Assembly (NCBI GenBank): GCA_009801085.1
Contig: VNWV01000002.1
Span: forward strand, 4,836,001 to 4,900,000
Reading direction: 5' to 3'
DNA from: Lasiodiplodia sp. COLG20
Lineage: Eukaryota > Ascomycota > Dothideomycetes > Botryosphaeriales > Botryosphaeriaceae
DNA length: 64,000 nucleotides
Every line of letters begins with the position of its first letter. The stretch's first letter is position 1. Shown here in pieces: positions 41,729 through 54,566 of the stretch. The notes under the pieces were generated by a model. It worked only from the letters and a program-made list of their open reading frames with translations. It ran no database searches and was not told the origin of the DNA. Made by a program: the position numbers and the translations under genes.

Positions 41729-44700
41729 TTAATGATCATTGTGTGGGTTTTGCTGCCATTGGTCATTGGTCGATGGTGGTTGAAAATGCGGTTGTTGCCC
41801 CATAGATTGCGCGAGGTGTTGTTGTTGCTGATCCTGGGTTGGTGGTGAGAATTGGTAAGGGTGCTGCTGCTGAGGTTGGGACATCGCAACCTCATATTCG
41901 TAGTTTCCGTGGGGGGCATGATGGCTCACAAAGGCGGCGGAGGTATCGCTGCCCAAAGTGACGCCGAGCGGAAAGGGGGGAGCCAGTGGGTAGCCAAAAG
42001 CCATGAAAGGATTGCTCAAATCGTACATGTTGTGGAAGACTCCAGTGCTCCATGTTGAGTCGACCGGTACAGTCCAGTCCGTAGACCACAGTTCCTCGTC
42101 GGTGTAGTGAGGCCACGATTCTTCTTGGTCATTCTGGAAGGTGACATGGTTGGGGACATTGGATCGCTCTGGGTCCTCCATGGGTTGGTCCTGAAAAGTG
42201 TCAACCATTATGTGATCCCGTGCTTGCTTTACAGCATGGGTTGAGCTAAGCCGCTCAGCTCCGCCACAAACCTCCGTCTTACTCACAGGGTTCCCACTCA
42301 CTTGGGCAGAAGAACCAAGTATTGAGTGTTGCATTCGATCAGGCGTGGAGCTGGCAGAGTTTTGCCTTTCCTTGGATGGGTGCTCTGGCGCTGGCTCTGA
42401 TCCGCGTTCGGCCATCTCCACAAGGTCAGAGGTATCAATATGTTCGAAAGGCGAGAAGCCTTTGAATTGTTCTTCAGCCTGCTTGCACGCAGACTTTGCG
42501 CTTTCATTTCCGTTCGCAGCCATCATTGTGAGCCAACGGAGCAGTTTCCTGGCAGTATGCAAGATCCCTTCTTGGTTCACGGAAAGATCCTTCATATGGC
42601 ACATTTCGAACGCCAGCTCTAGCATCAGAACAGTCATCGCCTGCATGAGATGGTGAACTATGCACCACCATGGACCATTGTAATACATCCAGTTGACGTC
42701 TGGCACATCCATGTCGGGAAGAAGGTCAGACATGCTTCTAGCAGCCATGACGCACTCCCTGGCGCGCTCCTGGTCAATGTTTTTGGAGCCTTGTCCCTGC
42801 TTTTGGATTCGCTTGTCGATGCGGCACAGACAAGGACGATTGAGGAGGATCTTCGTACTGTAGAAGCCGAACCCTAGAAGGATTTTCTCCCGGCAGAAGG
42901 CATCTTTGTCCTCCGAGTGGGCAAACCGGAATTCAGTTGGAAGGCTCCCATACCACTGGTCAAGTTCTGTGCCCAAAGCAACGATCTCGTACTGTGCACG
43001 TTCCCAGGATTTCTGAACGGTAGTAGCTGAGTAAAGGTTGACCAAGATCTTTTGGGAGATGACTGCGAGTTGGACGCGGTTGCGAAAATTAGTCGCAACA
43101 CTTGGAGTAGATTCCAGGTTCAGCGCCGCTTTTCTGTCCTCACTCGCGGGGGTGGATGATGCTTCTGATTGGCTCCTGTTCCACTCTTCGAGGTTCTTTC
43201 CTCCAGACTTGGCCAAGCTGGCTTCGTCGATAGGGGCCGGAGCTGGAGTCGAGCAAAACCTTTGATCAACTGCAGTAGGCCGCCCGAGAATTTCGCAAAG
43301 AAGGTTCTCAATGTAGTAGAGAGACCACCAAACCCGGATCCTTTTCTCCTTGGACACAGCATCTTTGTGGGGATCCAGGTTGCGAAGATGTAGGCCAAGA
43401 GCAACAGCCTGGCGGCATGCCAGACCAATCATAACCCATGATCTGTGTAATAAAGTATCAGACTTGACAAAAATGGCGGAACACGACACGGAGCCGGGAG
43501 GACGGCGCATGAGTTCCAAGCAATTGACATACCGACTGACTTGGCTGATGGTCAAGTAATAGAAAGAGACGAGACCAAGAACCTGGATACGCTGAAGGTC
43601 AGGGTGGGCGACAATAGCATCCCCGGGCATTCCAAGGCTGAGAGCACGTGTGTAGTACACAAGGTGATCTCGCTCGTCGCCGCGCCAGGGGGCGTTTACT
43701 AGATGAGAAAATTTAGCACCAATGGCAAATACCATATTCAATATGGCACGCCACGTTGCAGGCAAGCTTTCTGGGTTCTTTGCACGGGAATACCGCCGGT
43801 ATTGGTCTAGGAAAACCGATCTGGAGAGGATTGGCAACGCATCTTGAACTGTGTCCATATAGTGATCTAGTAGATGTCGAGCAACCTGTGGTGGTGGAAG
43901 CTCATCTTTGTCGACGTGATCAAAGGTAAGGACATTTTCCGTATCCAGGTGATAGGTAAAGTCAGATATGGGAGGATGTTTCTGATTTTCGGCAGCATGG
44001 CGCTCCTTTCTCGCGCTCAAGCGATCTTTCTGGGCATCCTCGCTCTTGCCGGGCTTGCCGTACGAATTGCCCCGTACGTCGTTTTCTATGCCCCCGTGCT
44101 GGGCTTGAGAGAGACGACGGGCCCAGGCAACCTCGGAATTTTTGCCAATGAAACCAGTGGCTCTAGCCTTTTCAGAGCGGTTGAAGTCCTCTTCGATAAT
44201 GTCCACAGACTCTTCGGAGCCGACGTCTGCGGAGACATCGGCCTCCCCTTGTAAAGTAGGCGAGGAGGATCTGGGAAGCTTTTCGGGGACGGCACTGCCC
44301 GACGACTTGCGCCGCCTCTTTGAGGCTATAGTCTGGAGGGAGCGTACAGACGTATCATCTTCCAGGATCTGAGTCGACTTGGCTCACTGTCAGTGGGCAT
44401 TGTTGGCAAGCAGCCGATGTGACGAGGACATGCGCGGGAAAGCGGTGCTTTGCGAACCCCAAGTAGGGCAATAATGAGGTGAGCCGGGGAGAAAGACAGC
44501 TTCATACCTCAGACTCAATTGCTCGAATCTTTTGCTGAAGGTGTGGGGGAAGAGATACTTCGCGGGAGATGTCACCGAGAAGTTGTAGCAGGCGGTCGCT
44601 CCGTTCTGTAGCTCTATGAGAAGAGCATTAGTCCTGGTGGGGCGAAGGATGGCGGCGGTGGGGCTACCTTTTGTTCTGCTCTCGTTTGCCCTCGGCGTAC

Positions 44701-44990
44701 ACGCAGGGAACTTGGCACTGTTCGCAATGCTCACAGGTAGGACGCTTGCCGTTACATTTGATTTTCCTAGTCCGACACTCAACACAAGCCTTGGGCGTGC
44801 GCCTCTTTTCCGCAGCCGTGGGTGGAGGTGCTGGATCCAGTCTGGGACGTAGCGGCGGGATGGCCACCTTTGCAGCAGGCGTAGGCGTATGGGAGGGGGG
44901 ATCCATGCTTGTCTGCTGTTGTCCCAGATGCTGGTGACGCAAGGCGGCCACATGCTTTGCCGAGCGGCGGGCTGGCTCGGTGGAGCTCAT
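41729..44990 (-). CDS. Zn2Cys6 zinc-cluster transcription factor
   Basis: Four exons, complement of 41729-43442, 43533-44368, 44508-44613 and 44668-44990; introns of 90, 139 and 54 nt; 992 residues. The DNA-binding cluster KACVECRTRKIKCNGKRPTC followed by EHCEQCQVPC has Cys at 69, 72, 79, 86, 89 and 96, plus an extra Cys92. A short linker and coiled coil follow (RATERSDRLLQLLGDISREV). The fungal-specific regulatory domain is recognisable: FLDQYRRYSRAKNPESLPAT, FAIGAKFSHLV, VWWSLYYIENLLCEILGRPT. The tail is Gln-rich. The 90-nt intron is in frame and stop-free, but splicing restores SQVSRSWVMIGLACRQAVAL, the normal family sequence. Target genes are unknown. Divergent from cab2. Confidence 0.9.
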
Positions 44991-45543
44991 GGCGACTGCA
45001 GCTGCGGAGCAATGGAAGTCTCGAGCATGTGGACCAGGCGCTGGGGAAGATGCTCGGATGACGTATCGATATAGCGACGGGTACAGTGCAGCTGGAGGAG
45101 ATGCGGGGGGCTAGCCGGAAGCGGCGAAATGGGGTGATGGGGACCAGGGCGTCGGCGCGCAAGCGAAAGATGGCGGCAGCTTCTTTGGCAGGCGCGAGGC
45201 TGATGATGAATTGGCTCTCTTCTAGCTGTTGGCAAGAGCACTAAAGATTCTAGCGGAACCATCTCCGTTGCCACTTCCTGCTGGTGCCGTGCACGCCATA
45301 CCTGCCTCCCTGGGTTACTACCACTCCGCCCGACGCGACCGTGGGGCGACGAGCTGCGTCCTCCTGCCGTGCGAAACTCGCCGCTGAGCAACGTCGTGAT
45401 ACGGCGTCTCCAGTCTTCGCGACTGGACATCGGCATTCCAGCAGTCACGTGCGCGCCAGGCATCAAGGCGCCATCCGCTCCGCCGCGCGCTGCTCCGACT
45501 CAGTCATCGCTCGCAGCCGCATTCCATCGCGACAACATCGGCC
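44991..45543. promoter_or_regulatory. Divergent promoter of the zinc-cluster gene and cab2
   Basis: 553 bp between start codons. GC-rich with no clear TATA box. No other feature was seen. Confidence 0.4.
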
Positions 45544-46707
45544 ATGTCTCATAGCGAAAGCCCTGGTCCGGCTGCGGCCGAGAGCCAGTATTTCAGCAGC
45601 AACCCGCCGCCGCCCTCGCTGCAGGCGCACCTGACACTCGCCCGCGCCTTCATCCAGAGACACGCCGAGGAAGGCCGTCGCGTGGTGCTCGTCACATCCG
45701 GCGGCACCACGGTTCCGCTGGAGGAGCAGACGGTCCGCTTCATCGATAACTTCTCGGCGGGCACCCGCGGCGCCACGTCCGCAGAGTACTTCCTCAAGCA
45801 TGGCTACGCCGTCATCTACCTGCACAGGCAGTACTCCCTGCTGCCGTACAGCCGCCACTACTCGCACAACACGCGCTCCTTCCTGGATTTCATGCGGGAA
45901 GACGAGGACGGCCGCGTAATTGTAGACGAAGAGCACCAGCGTCAGATGCTCCGCGTCCTGCGCCAGTACGCAGAAGCCAAGCGCCAGAACACGCTGCTCA
46001 TCTTGTCCTTTGTCACCATTACCGACTACCTGTGGGAGCTTCGCGAGGTGGCCAAGCTGATGCGGCCGTTGGGCAATCGCGCCATATTCTACCTTGCCGC
46101 CGCCGTGTCCGACTTTTTCGTTCCGAAGGACCGCATGGTCGAGCACAAGATCCAAAGTGTCGAAGAGTTTACTCAGCAAAAGGATTCGTCCGAGGCACCT
46201 GTGAGCAGCAAGCCTCAGCCTGCCGCTCGCACCGAGGGCAGGTCTCTCATCATTGACTTGGAGCCTGTTCCCAAGTTCCTAAAGTCGTTGGTGGATGGCT
46301 GGGCCCCGGACGCCATGATCGTTTCCTTCAAGCTGGAGACGGACCCCAACATGCTGGTCCGCAAGGCCGCCTACGCGTTGAACCGCTACCATCATCACCT
46401 CGTGATTGGCAACCTGCTGTCCACCCGTAAATGGGAAGTCGTCTTCGTCAGCGCCGATGAGGGCGAAAAGTGGATCCGCGTGCCTCGCAACCGGAGAGGT
46501 AGGAGTACGTCGGGCATTGAGGCATTGGTAGGCAAGGCAGCACTGCGAACCAACATCGACGAAGATGCGGTCGAGGACGAGAACGACCAGGCCCCGCAGC
46601 CACCTGCGCTGAGCGATGCCGACCCGATTGTCGAGATTGAAAGCCTCATTGTGCCAGAGATTGCAAGGCTGCACGAAAAGCTCATGCAGAAGGGTGGCAG
46701 TTCTTAA
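45544..46707 (+). CDS. cab2: Phosphopantothenate-cysteine ligase
   Basis: Single exon, 387 residues. It joins 4'-phosphopantothenate and cysteine in CoA synthesis. Landmarks of the eukaryotic monofunctional enzyme: [20 protein letters not shown] and [19 protein letters not shown] at about residues 46-84, [31 protein letters not shown], and a C-terminal [20 protein letters not shown] with [13 protein letters not shown]. The product supplies CoA, the donor used by the phosphopantetheinyl transferase 7 kb away, though this closeness may be chance. The start context is good (GGCC-ATG-TC). Confidence 0.95.
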   Translation: MSHSESPGPAAAESQYFSSNPPPPSLQAHLTLARAFIQRHAEEGRRVVLVTSGGTTVPLEEQTVRFIDNFSAGTRGATSAEYFLKHGYAVIYLHRQYSLLPYSRHYSHNTRSFLDFMREDEDGRVIVDEEHQRQMLRVLRQYAEAKRQNTLLILSFVTITDYLWELREVAKLMRPLGNRAIFYLAAAVSDFFVPKDRMVEHKIQSVEEFTQQKDSSEAPVSSKPQPAARTEGRSLIIDLEPVPKFLKSLVDGWAPDAMIVSFKLETDPNMLVRKAAYALNRYHHHLVIGNLLSTRKWEVVFVSADEGEKWIRVPRNRRGRSTSGIEALVGKAALRTNIDEDAVEDENDQAPQPPALSDADPIVEIESLIVPEIARLHEKLMQKGGSS

Positions 46708-47159
46708 GATGGTAGATGGAGCTTTGTACAGAAAGCGAAATGGCCAAAGCTCTATTGCAGTTTTCTCTCTGCTGAAATCTTAGGTTGTGATAGCTAAGAG
46801 ATCCCTAGCGCAAAATGGAATGTTACAGACTCACAATTGATCCGATTGAATCCTGTTGTACAGGCGAGAATAGCAGAAGCTCGGTTAGACTTTCGACCCA
46901 AAGTGGTTGCCGCACCTACCTAACATCCGAGTCGGCCGGCGCGGGGCAATATGCACGCGACGCGACACCACGGCAGCTGCGACACACGTCTGAATGGTGC
47001 CCACCCTGCTTAACCATGGCCTGGCTGACAAATTGCCTGCTCGGCCTCAAGGACCCCGCATCCGCGGTGACGCCATTCGAGCTTATCGTCCCGCGATGAT
47101 AAAACGCGACAGCAGACCTCGCCTTGACCAAATCCACGCTCCTGCGCCTCACAGCAACA
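46708..47159. other. Intergenic between cab2 and the GST-like gene
   Basis: 452 bp, AT-rich near cab2 and GC-rich before the next start. Nothing was recognised. Confidence 0.4.
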
Positions 47160-47994
47160 ATGGCTAGCTACGAAGCTCCGGGCATTCCGCCCAAGATCAC
47201 CTTCTACACTTTCCCCGAGTGTCCGTGGTGCCAGCGAGTGCAATTCATTCTCAGTGACCTCAAGATTCCGGTGGAGCAGGTTATCATCAACCTCGACGAG
47301 CCTCGCCCTCAATGGTACCTTGACATCAACCCGGTGAGCAACGGATCCTCTCCCGAACATATGCTCGTTGAACTGACCCTCGACTCAGCGCGGCCTGGTG
47401 CCCGCCATCAAGTTCTCCAACGACGTGGTCGTCAACGAGATCCTCTACGAATCAAACATCATCTCGCAGTTCCTAGTCGACCTGCGCCCGTCCCACCTAT
47501 TGCCCGCCTCCCTGGCCGACCCTTCCGCCCCGCTCCGCCGCGCGAAGATCCAGTTCTTCATTGATACCTTCATGTCGAAACTCGGCAGCCAGTTCCGCAC
47601 GCTGCTGCTGGCCGACAATCAGGACGCAAAGGTGGACGCGCTTCTCGCGGACGTGGAGAAATTCATCGAGCCACTGCTCGATAGCGCTGGACCTTTTGTC
47701 GACGGCAGCAAGGAGCTGACCTACGCCGAGGTGAGTACATGCATGACCAAGGATTTGGCTTTAGCTAACGTGAGGGTACAGACTCAAGTTGCGCCTTTCC
47801 TCCTGCGGTTCTACTCGTTGTCGAATGGCACCTACCTGCCTACCAAACTCAAGTCTGGTTTGAAGAGCTTGCCAAACTTTTCCAAGTGGGCTGCTGCAAC
47901 CATCGAGCATCCCAGCATCAAGAGCAATTACAACGAGGAGGCCGTTGTTGCGCGGTCGGCACAGACCGTGGCTAAGATCAAGGCCAAGGCTTGA
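47160..47994 (+). CDS. Glutathione S-transferase-like protein with a CPWC site
   Basis: Exons 47160-47333, 47389-47730 and 47782-47994; introns of 55 and 51 nt; 242 residues. The thioredoxin-fold N-terminus carries a redox motif, FPECPWCQRVQFILSDL, near residue 20, then a RGLVPAIKF loop with the cis-Pro and NEILYESNIISQFL, which is the glutathione-binding Glu-Ser segment. The helical C-terminal domain follows. A Cys in place of Ser/Tyr suggests an Omega-like GST with thioltransferase or dehydroascorbate reductase activity. The second Cys (CPWC) is also glutaredoxin-like. Intron 2 is in frame and stop-free, so retention would add 17 residues. The substrate is unknown. Confidence 0.88.
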
Positions 47995-48334
47995 TTTCCC
48001 TTTCTGATCGATGGGGGTACTTGAATGCTACATGCCGCAGATAAGTTCGAGGCCCACTGGAGACTCTGTCAGGACGTACAAATCCCCACAGTCTTTGCCT
48101 TTTCACCAGGGTCAGACAGAAGGTTTCTAGGAAAACCTGAATTTGAACTCTAATGATACTTACTGCCTTTGCAAAAATCTACAATCATCGATCGTGCATG
48201 TTCGATACGTAAAAGAGGGCCGTTACAAATTGTCCAAACTCCATGCCACATGTCAATACCCAGAAAACCAAAAATCCAAAAGGCCCAACGAAGGTATTCG
48301 GTCGAAGTGCGTCAGTCGAAATGTGTCAGCCCCA
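47995..48334. other. Convergent 3' flanks of the GST-like gene and xbp1
   Basis: 340 bp between facing stop codons; no gene was seen. Confidence 0.4.
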
Positions 48335-50413
48335 TTAGTGCGAAGCACGACGCAGCCGCTTCTCACGGTGACTTGTGAGCGCCTTTCGTCCGCCCTCGCC
48401 TTTGAGCAGATTCAGCAGCAGCTTCGCCGCCGTCACGTCCGGCGTACTGGACTCTTCAGGGCTCTCCGACGCCGGACTAGCACTGCTACGCTGAACATGT
48501 GAACTCCAAACAGATACCGTTTCGTCGTCGTTGTCATCATCGTCATCCCCTTCCTTCTCGACCGTCGAGATCGGCCGCTTCGCAGCTGCCCTCGTCTGCT
48601 GCTCACCCACCACCTCCTCCTCCGTCGCTGATACTGGCACAAACGACCGCGGCACGAATGACATCCACGACGACGACGCCGCCGCCTCTCCAACCGGCGA
48701 CGACGTCGGGCCCCGGTAGTAGCTGGCTCCGGCGACGCGCGCGTTGACAGGGGACGCCGCCGGCACCCGGGAATCATAGACGTACAAGCTTCTGTCGCCG
48801 CCGACCTTGACAAAGCCGTTGACGTCGGCTGCTGGTGCTAATGCTGCTGCTCCACCGCCGCCATTGTTCACGCTCGCCCACTGCGGCGGCGCCGGCACCT
48901 GCGTCAACGGCGACACCTGCGGCGAGCAGAGGTACATGCCGGGCCGCTCCGTGTCAGACGCGTAGCCGCTCTCGATGGTCAGGCTTGGCGACGGCCACTT
49001 GCCGCTGAAGGTGGTGGTGGTGGTGGCGGCGGTGGTGATACCGCCATCGAAGTTGTCGTAGTGCGTGCCGTGGGGTTGTTCACGCTGCTGCTGCTGCTGC
49101 TGATGCTGCTGTGGCGATGGCGTTGACGGTGTCGGCGGCGCTGCTGCTACGAGGCGTGGCCGAAGCGACCGTGGACCCGGCGTCGAGGGGGGAGGAGGAG
49201 GCATCCAGGACGACGACGTACTCGCGCCTTTTCCTCCTCCCGTCGTCGTCATCGTCGCCACCGAACGCAACGGCGAACCAGTCCTCGAGCGACTGACCGG
49301 CGCCGCCAGCAGCAACGCCGGGCCACGACGACGATGACGACCAGCACCACTACCACCTGAACTGTTGTTGCCATCACCATCATCATCACAACCACCACTC
49401 CTCACCACCCCCCTCTCCTCCCTCTCCCTCTCCCCCTCCCTCTCCACACCACCACCACCACCACCACTCACCCTCTTATTCCTCTTCCTCTGCCACTCCT
49501 CCGCCTGCGCCCGGCACCGCTGCACCACGGTGCGCGGGATCCGGAACGTCGCGTACAGCGCGTCGGCCGGGTGCAGGCAGTCGCGCACGAAATCGGGCCC
49601 GAACAGCGGCGTCAGCGCCGCACGCAGGTGCCAGCAGAAATTGGCTGCGACTGCGCGCGCCGCGTCGTACGGCAGCCAGTAGCCCTGCGCCAGCAGCGAG
49701 CCGCCCGTGATGCTGTGGCTTATGTCGCGCAGGCCGGGGTTGAGGGATATGGCGCGGGCGGGGGTGGTCTGGGATTTTTTGTGAGTAGGTGGGCGAGGGG
49801 TGGTTGGGTGGATGCAGAACTGACCTTGGAGTACTTGCAGCACTTGAAGAAATGCGTGATACGCGTGAGGCCGACGTTGTAGTCCCACATCACCGTCCAT
49901 TTGACGTCGTCACCGGGCAGTACGAACGTGTAGTGGAAGACTGTGTACGTGCGTGAGCGAAGAAGAGCTTAGCAAGATGGACAAATCGCGGTGGTGGTGG
50001 GCGGTTGTGGAAAGTCATGTCTTATTACACTCACCTTCGAACGCCTCCCGGCCCGTCTTCTCGAGGAAGTCCTTCTTCTCGCTGCTGTACGGTATGTGCT
50101 GGGGGTAGTCCTTGATCTCGTCCACGGGCGGGAAGATCTGGTACTCGCGGTGCCGCGCCGCGAGGCTCGGGTCGTAGTTGTCGTGGTCGACGCTGCCGAA
50201 GGGTGGGTAGCGTACCTCGCCCTTGGGCCTACCCTTGACGAAGACGGCGTCGGCCTTGGAGAGCTTCTGGCGTTTGGGTTGTTGTTGTTGCTCCTGGTCC
50301 CTCAGCATGGACGCCTTCGTTGAAGGAGGAGGGGGAGGAGGGACCACCACCGTCGACTCGACATGGTGGTGGTGGTCGACCGAGGAAGGGTTGAGGAGGG
50401 ATCCGATGTCCAT
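48335..50413 (-). CDS. xbp1: Xbp1-like APSES-type transcriptional repressor
   Basis: Exons complement of 48335-49768, 49825-49940 and 50035-50413; introns of 56 and 94 nt; 642 residues. The start MDIGSLLNP is typical of fungal regulators. The DNA-binding domain is a KilA-N/APSES type: ISLNPGLRDISHSITGGSLL then AQGYWLPYDAARAVAANFCW and LRAALTPLFGPDF, preceded by YTFVLPGDDVKWTVMWDYNV. This pattern is that of Xbp1, a stress- and starvation-induced repressor in yeast. The C-terminal 380 residues are low-complexity (Ser, Pro, Gly, Gln, Asp runs, with a CAG/Gln tract near 49085-49110). It sits at the edge of a 9.2-kb gene-free region. Orthology to yeast Xbp1 is likely but not proven. Confidence 0.85.
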
Positions 50414-51516
50414 CTTGACTTGGGCTGAGGATGGGCTGGGACTGGGACTGGGACGCGGCCGCCGTTGGCTAAACCACTCGACACTGGTCTCGGGAAGGTG
50501 GGTGATTTGAGGGGGGGAGAGGCCAAACGGAAACAAGATTGGGCACTGGTGGTGTCAGCAAAGGGAAGAGGAGGGGATCAGCCCGACTGAGTGCGTCAGG
50601 GAGAGCTGGATCAATGATTGTTGGTGGAGGTCGAAGAGAGAGAAAAGGTGTACGAGGGTGCGAGGCAGAGCAGAGGCCTTATACAGTGTGTGGGGGGTCA
50701 TCAGCTCACCACTCTTTCTGCTGCGAATCACCCGGCGACCAGGATGATGGAAGGAAAGTGCCAGCACGCAACGAGCCGTTTAGCGTGCTGCAGCACTTAC
50801 CGCCACTGCGAGCAGTCTGTCTTTGTTGGGGCGGAGGGCGGGCTGTCTGAGATCTCGCTCACCGGCTGTTGCTGCTCCTTCGGCTACTGCTGCTGCTGGT
50901 CCCTGTCGGGTGGATCTGCAGACGGGACAGTACAGGACGCTTGCTCTCGGCAGTGGGCGCTGTCTTTGGGCTGGGCGATTTTCTACCCGTTGGTCGGCTG
51001 GACGAGCCTGAATCGAGTCCGGGGGACTGGAAATACGGACGCCGCGTGTGTAGAGGAGGTCAGTCAAGATTGCTAGACAGGTCAATGTCTGGCTCTCGAC
51101 ATGAGTGTTTTACTTCTTGAGCAGACTAACCTCCAGACTTGGAGACGTGGGGTGGCAGGATCTAGACTTAACAGAGCTCCAGGAAGATCATCGAACGATG
51201 ACGAAGGAAACGTCCGATCTTATACTTGGCGCTGGCACCATTCGCCTCGTTCCTCCTGCACACGGCCGTCTGCTGATTGCGGGTTTTCAAGGCTTGCTTC
51301 AGTGACAATCTATGGAAGACGGGTCAAGTAAGCGGTCTGATTGCTCTACCCCGGTCAGTCGGCTGGCCACGCTTGTTGTCTGGAGGAAGACGGAGCAAGA
51401 GAGCAAGCGGACGGCTGGAAGACAGAGTCGTTGATCTATCGACTGAGGAAGGCTTCTCGCAACGGCCCGCTTTTCTTCAGCGGGAGTGTAGCGACAGAAG
51501 GCACGGGGAGGCGTTG

Positions 51517-51526
51517 CTCGAGGCGG
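51517..51526 (+). promoter_or_regulatory. Candidate Xbp1 binding site
   Basis: CTCGAGGCGG matches the yeast Xbp1 core CTCGARGMGR as I remember it. It lies 1.1 kb upstream of the xbp1 start. Binding and autoregulation are inference. Confidence 0.3.
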
Positions 51527-54500
51527 AGTTTCACCGCATCCGCGGCGCGGCGCGGCCCAGCCTGCTTTGCCTCCCAGCCATGCAGCTTTCCTGCACAGAT
51601 CCGCTCGACAGAAGCAACGGCAGGCAACCTTCTGCACAGGAAACGACGGCCCATGCGACGGCCTCTGCCCGGCTGCTGGGAGGCAGTAGGGCGGGCACCT
51701 CCACGCTGCTGTTCCAGCCAGCCAAGCAGCCTCGTTTGGCCTGACGAGCACCTGCGATCATGCGTGGAGCCGGGCAGGTCTTGCATGGCCGTTTCTTCAG
51801 CCAAACGGGCCCATGCCCCCGGTCACGCTGTCAAGAGTGCAATGAGACATGGCAGCGAGGTCCAGTTGGGGGATAGGCGTCATGGGAACACAGTTTTACA
51901 TTATGGCCGGTCCCGCATGCACACTCTGCTGCTCCACATCTCAGACCAGCGCAGAAGCCATGCTTCCCTGGCCGTAGGAGAAAATCGATGGTCAGGGCTC
52001 CCACTGTGCGGCGCAAAGCTAGCGGCTTCCAATCGGCTGGCGGCTTCGTGCTGCGGCTTCCCGCGCGGAGGGTCGCCCGCATTCGCCCCTGAAAACTTTG
52101 TGCCCGCCCACCCTCCATCTCTTTTTCCAAACATTGGCCCGAGCGTCGGTGCTTGTGGATTTGTGCGTTTGTGCCCTGCAGGTATTGGGCGTCGTGCTGC
52201 CCGGGCCGCGCGGCGGCGTCGAAGTGCTTCCTGGTTGGGCCTGAGACAGAAAAATGGCCGAGCACAGCGGGCCTTCTGACTGGATGGCGGGACTCGAATT
52301 GCAGAGAGAAAGGAAATATCGCACGTGCTGGTCATACGTCTCGCTGGATGAGGCTTGGGTGGCAGCCGTGGGGTCGTCGTATGCGCGAGCGGACCGGACG
52401 GGTGCGAGGACAGACGGGACTGGAAGGCGAGGGAAGGCAGGCCGACTCCGAAGCACGACGACGGCCGGCAGCGACGGCCTGCATCTTGATCGTCCTGCCT
52501 GCAGCGCGCGAAGGGAGGATGCTTCGTACTTGTAATCATGCCTCTTCCCTTGAGCCTTGACGCCTACTCACCAATCCACGTCTGCCAACACGCAGCGAAG
52601 ATGGCGGTGACTCACCGCTTCGAAAGCTTCCGGCCTTCTGTAAATGAAGCGGTGGAGCTGTCTCAACTGACCGCTTCGCCCGCCGAGAGCACTGCCTATG
52701 TATGCTCCCGCGCCGAGACAGATTCTGGAAGTCAAACGAGCGGCCATGTCAGGCTCCCGCGCAGCAGCTGGCCATCGCGTCATCTAGTCGGTAAGCCGTG
52801 CCGCCCTGTTCCCGTTCTACTCGAAACTTGGTCCGTCGAAATACATTCCCCGAGGAAGCTGGCTTCGTTTCTCGAATTTGACACCTCTGTTTTCTTTCCA
52901 TAAATTACTCTCCCGCCTTGGGTGTACGTCTGTGCCACGTGAGGCTCGAGGATTGTTGGTATGACAAATTTCCGCGCGGAAGAGGCATACCTCACTGCCA
53001 ACGGGCGCCCCAGCCGCGTCCTACGTCGTCCAACTCGTCGCGAACGCTGCCTCTTCAAGGAACCTCCCCGCTACCTCTACTACGATGCCTCCATTTTCGA
53101 AACAAAGGCTACCAATCAGTGCCTTCAGAAGCCGGCGGAGTGTCATGCAGTGGGACAAGTGCGGTCAGTGATTGGATGATTTACCGCGAAGACTGAATTA
53201 CTTACTCTTGATTCGCGACCGGGCGCATGAGATGGTTCGGATTTGACCGAGCGACATATGCAGCTGGCTCTAAGGCACCGTCGTTCGCATATGGCATATG
53301 CGGAGTGCAGTTGCCATAGCATTGCGAAAGTGCTGCTAAGCTGATCAGCAGACAGTCGTCTGTCTCCACGTGACGGATGGCTGGGAAGGGTTACATGAGG
53401 GACAGGCATCGTGGCAGCCAGCGGGACACCCGTCCACTGACACTTCTGGCCGCCTACCCACATCCCCGGCTGGTTCTAGTCGCCCTATCTTGCACCACAC
53501 CACCCGCGTTACCCCAGGGTTGCGCCAAACGAGCTGTCAAAAAAACCTAACTGGGAACAGAACAAAACGGCGACACATGTGCACGGCACGAGGGCACTGC
53601 CTTCTTCCGCCCGCAGCCTCTCGAAAGCGTTCATGCGTATTTCCGTGGTAACTCTTTCTTCTTTTCCATATCCGACTGCATTTTTCCGTCATCCCCTTTT
53701 ACACACCATACCCGCAGGGCCACTCATTCTCCACAGGGTATTTTTGGGGGCAGGAGAAACTGAATCCGCTCCCCCCAACAACGAGGCTGCCCGCGCCCTG
53801 CGTTTCTTGTGCGAGTATCACAGCACGGGCCGGAGTAGGCATGGTCATACCCGAGAGGCCCGCCCCGCGCTTCCCTTCTTTCCTTTCCTTCTCTTTTCCC
53901 GTCTCAGCCCTGCAGGACGCGTGGTCCCTGGCCGCCGTCGCAGCAGTACAACGGCTGCACTCGACTTGTCAAATTCTCCGCATCCGCCGCCGCGCCGCGC
54001 CGCGCCGTGCCGTGCGATCGGACGTGGGCATGGTTGCTTCCACGGCGCGCAAGGCAACACACGGAGAAGAGGGTCCTGTCGTGCCTCGGTGACGAATAGG
54101 TACGGTTGATCGATTGACTGGCCCGGTCCGGCCGGGAGGGGGTGTGTTCGAGGGGCAACCAACGGCTGGCGCTCATGGAATGGGTGTGGGCGCGGGCCCC
54201 CTGGCTAAGCAGTGCACGACAAGGCCGACCCTGCCATCTGCTGTGTTGCTGTGGAAGGCAAGTCGATCGGCGAGGCAGTGCTGGGGCTGAATGCGGCCCC
54301 TTCTGCCGCCGTCGACTCAAAGAGAAGTTAGCCCTGTCGACAAGCATCAGTACATACTTGGCACTCCAGCATGAGGCGCTTGCGAGCTCTCCCTCGCTTT
54401 TCAAACATCGCTCGTTCGGTGGGGACCTGCAGGAAAAACGGTCCGTTGATGACCAGTATCTTTTACCGCTTGCATGCGCTTTCCCCTTCTGGACCTTTGC

Positions 54501-54542
54501 GCTTTTGGCACCGCCGATGATGCGACTGCCATCGAGTCGCTC

Positions 54543-54566
54543 CTGCTGCTGCTGCTGCTGCTGCTG
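54543..54566 (+). repeat. CTG trinucleotide repeat, eight units
   Basis: Eight uninterrupted CTG units in the gene-free region; no coding context was recognised. Confidence 0.85.

Noticed and set aside
37842..46707. A linked CoA/carrier-protein gene cluster (npgA and cab2)
   Set aside because: The two genes are separated by thr4 and a zinc-cluster factor and have ordinary housekeeping roles; closeness is probably chance.
51341..52279. 312-codon frame in the gene-free region
   Set aside because: Arg/Ser/Cys-rich, overlapped by similar frames on the other strand, no motif, start is a chance codon.
52254..52535. 93-codon ATG-started frame
   Set aside because: Begins plausibly but turns into Arg/Gly/Thr-rich chance sequence with no conserved pattern.
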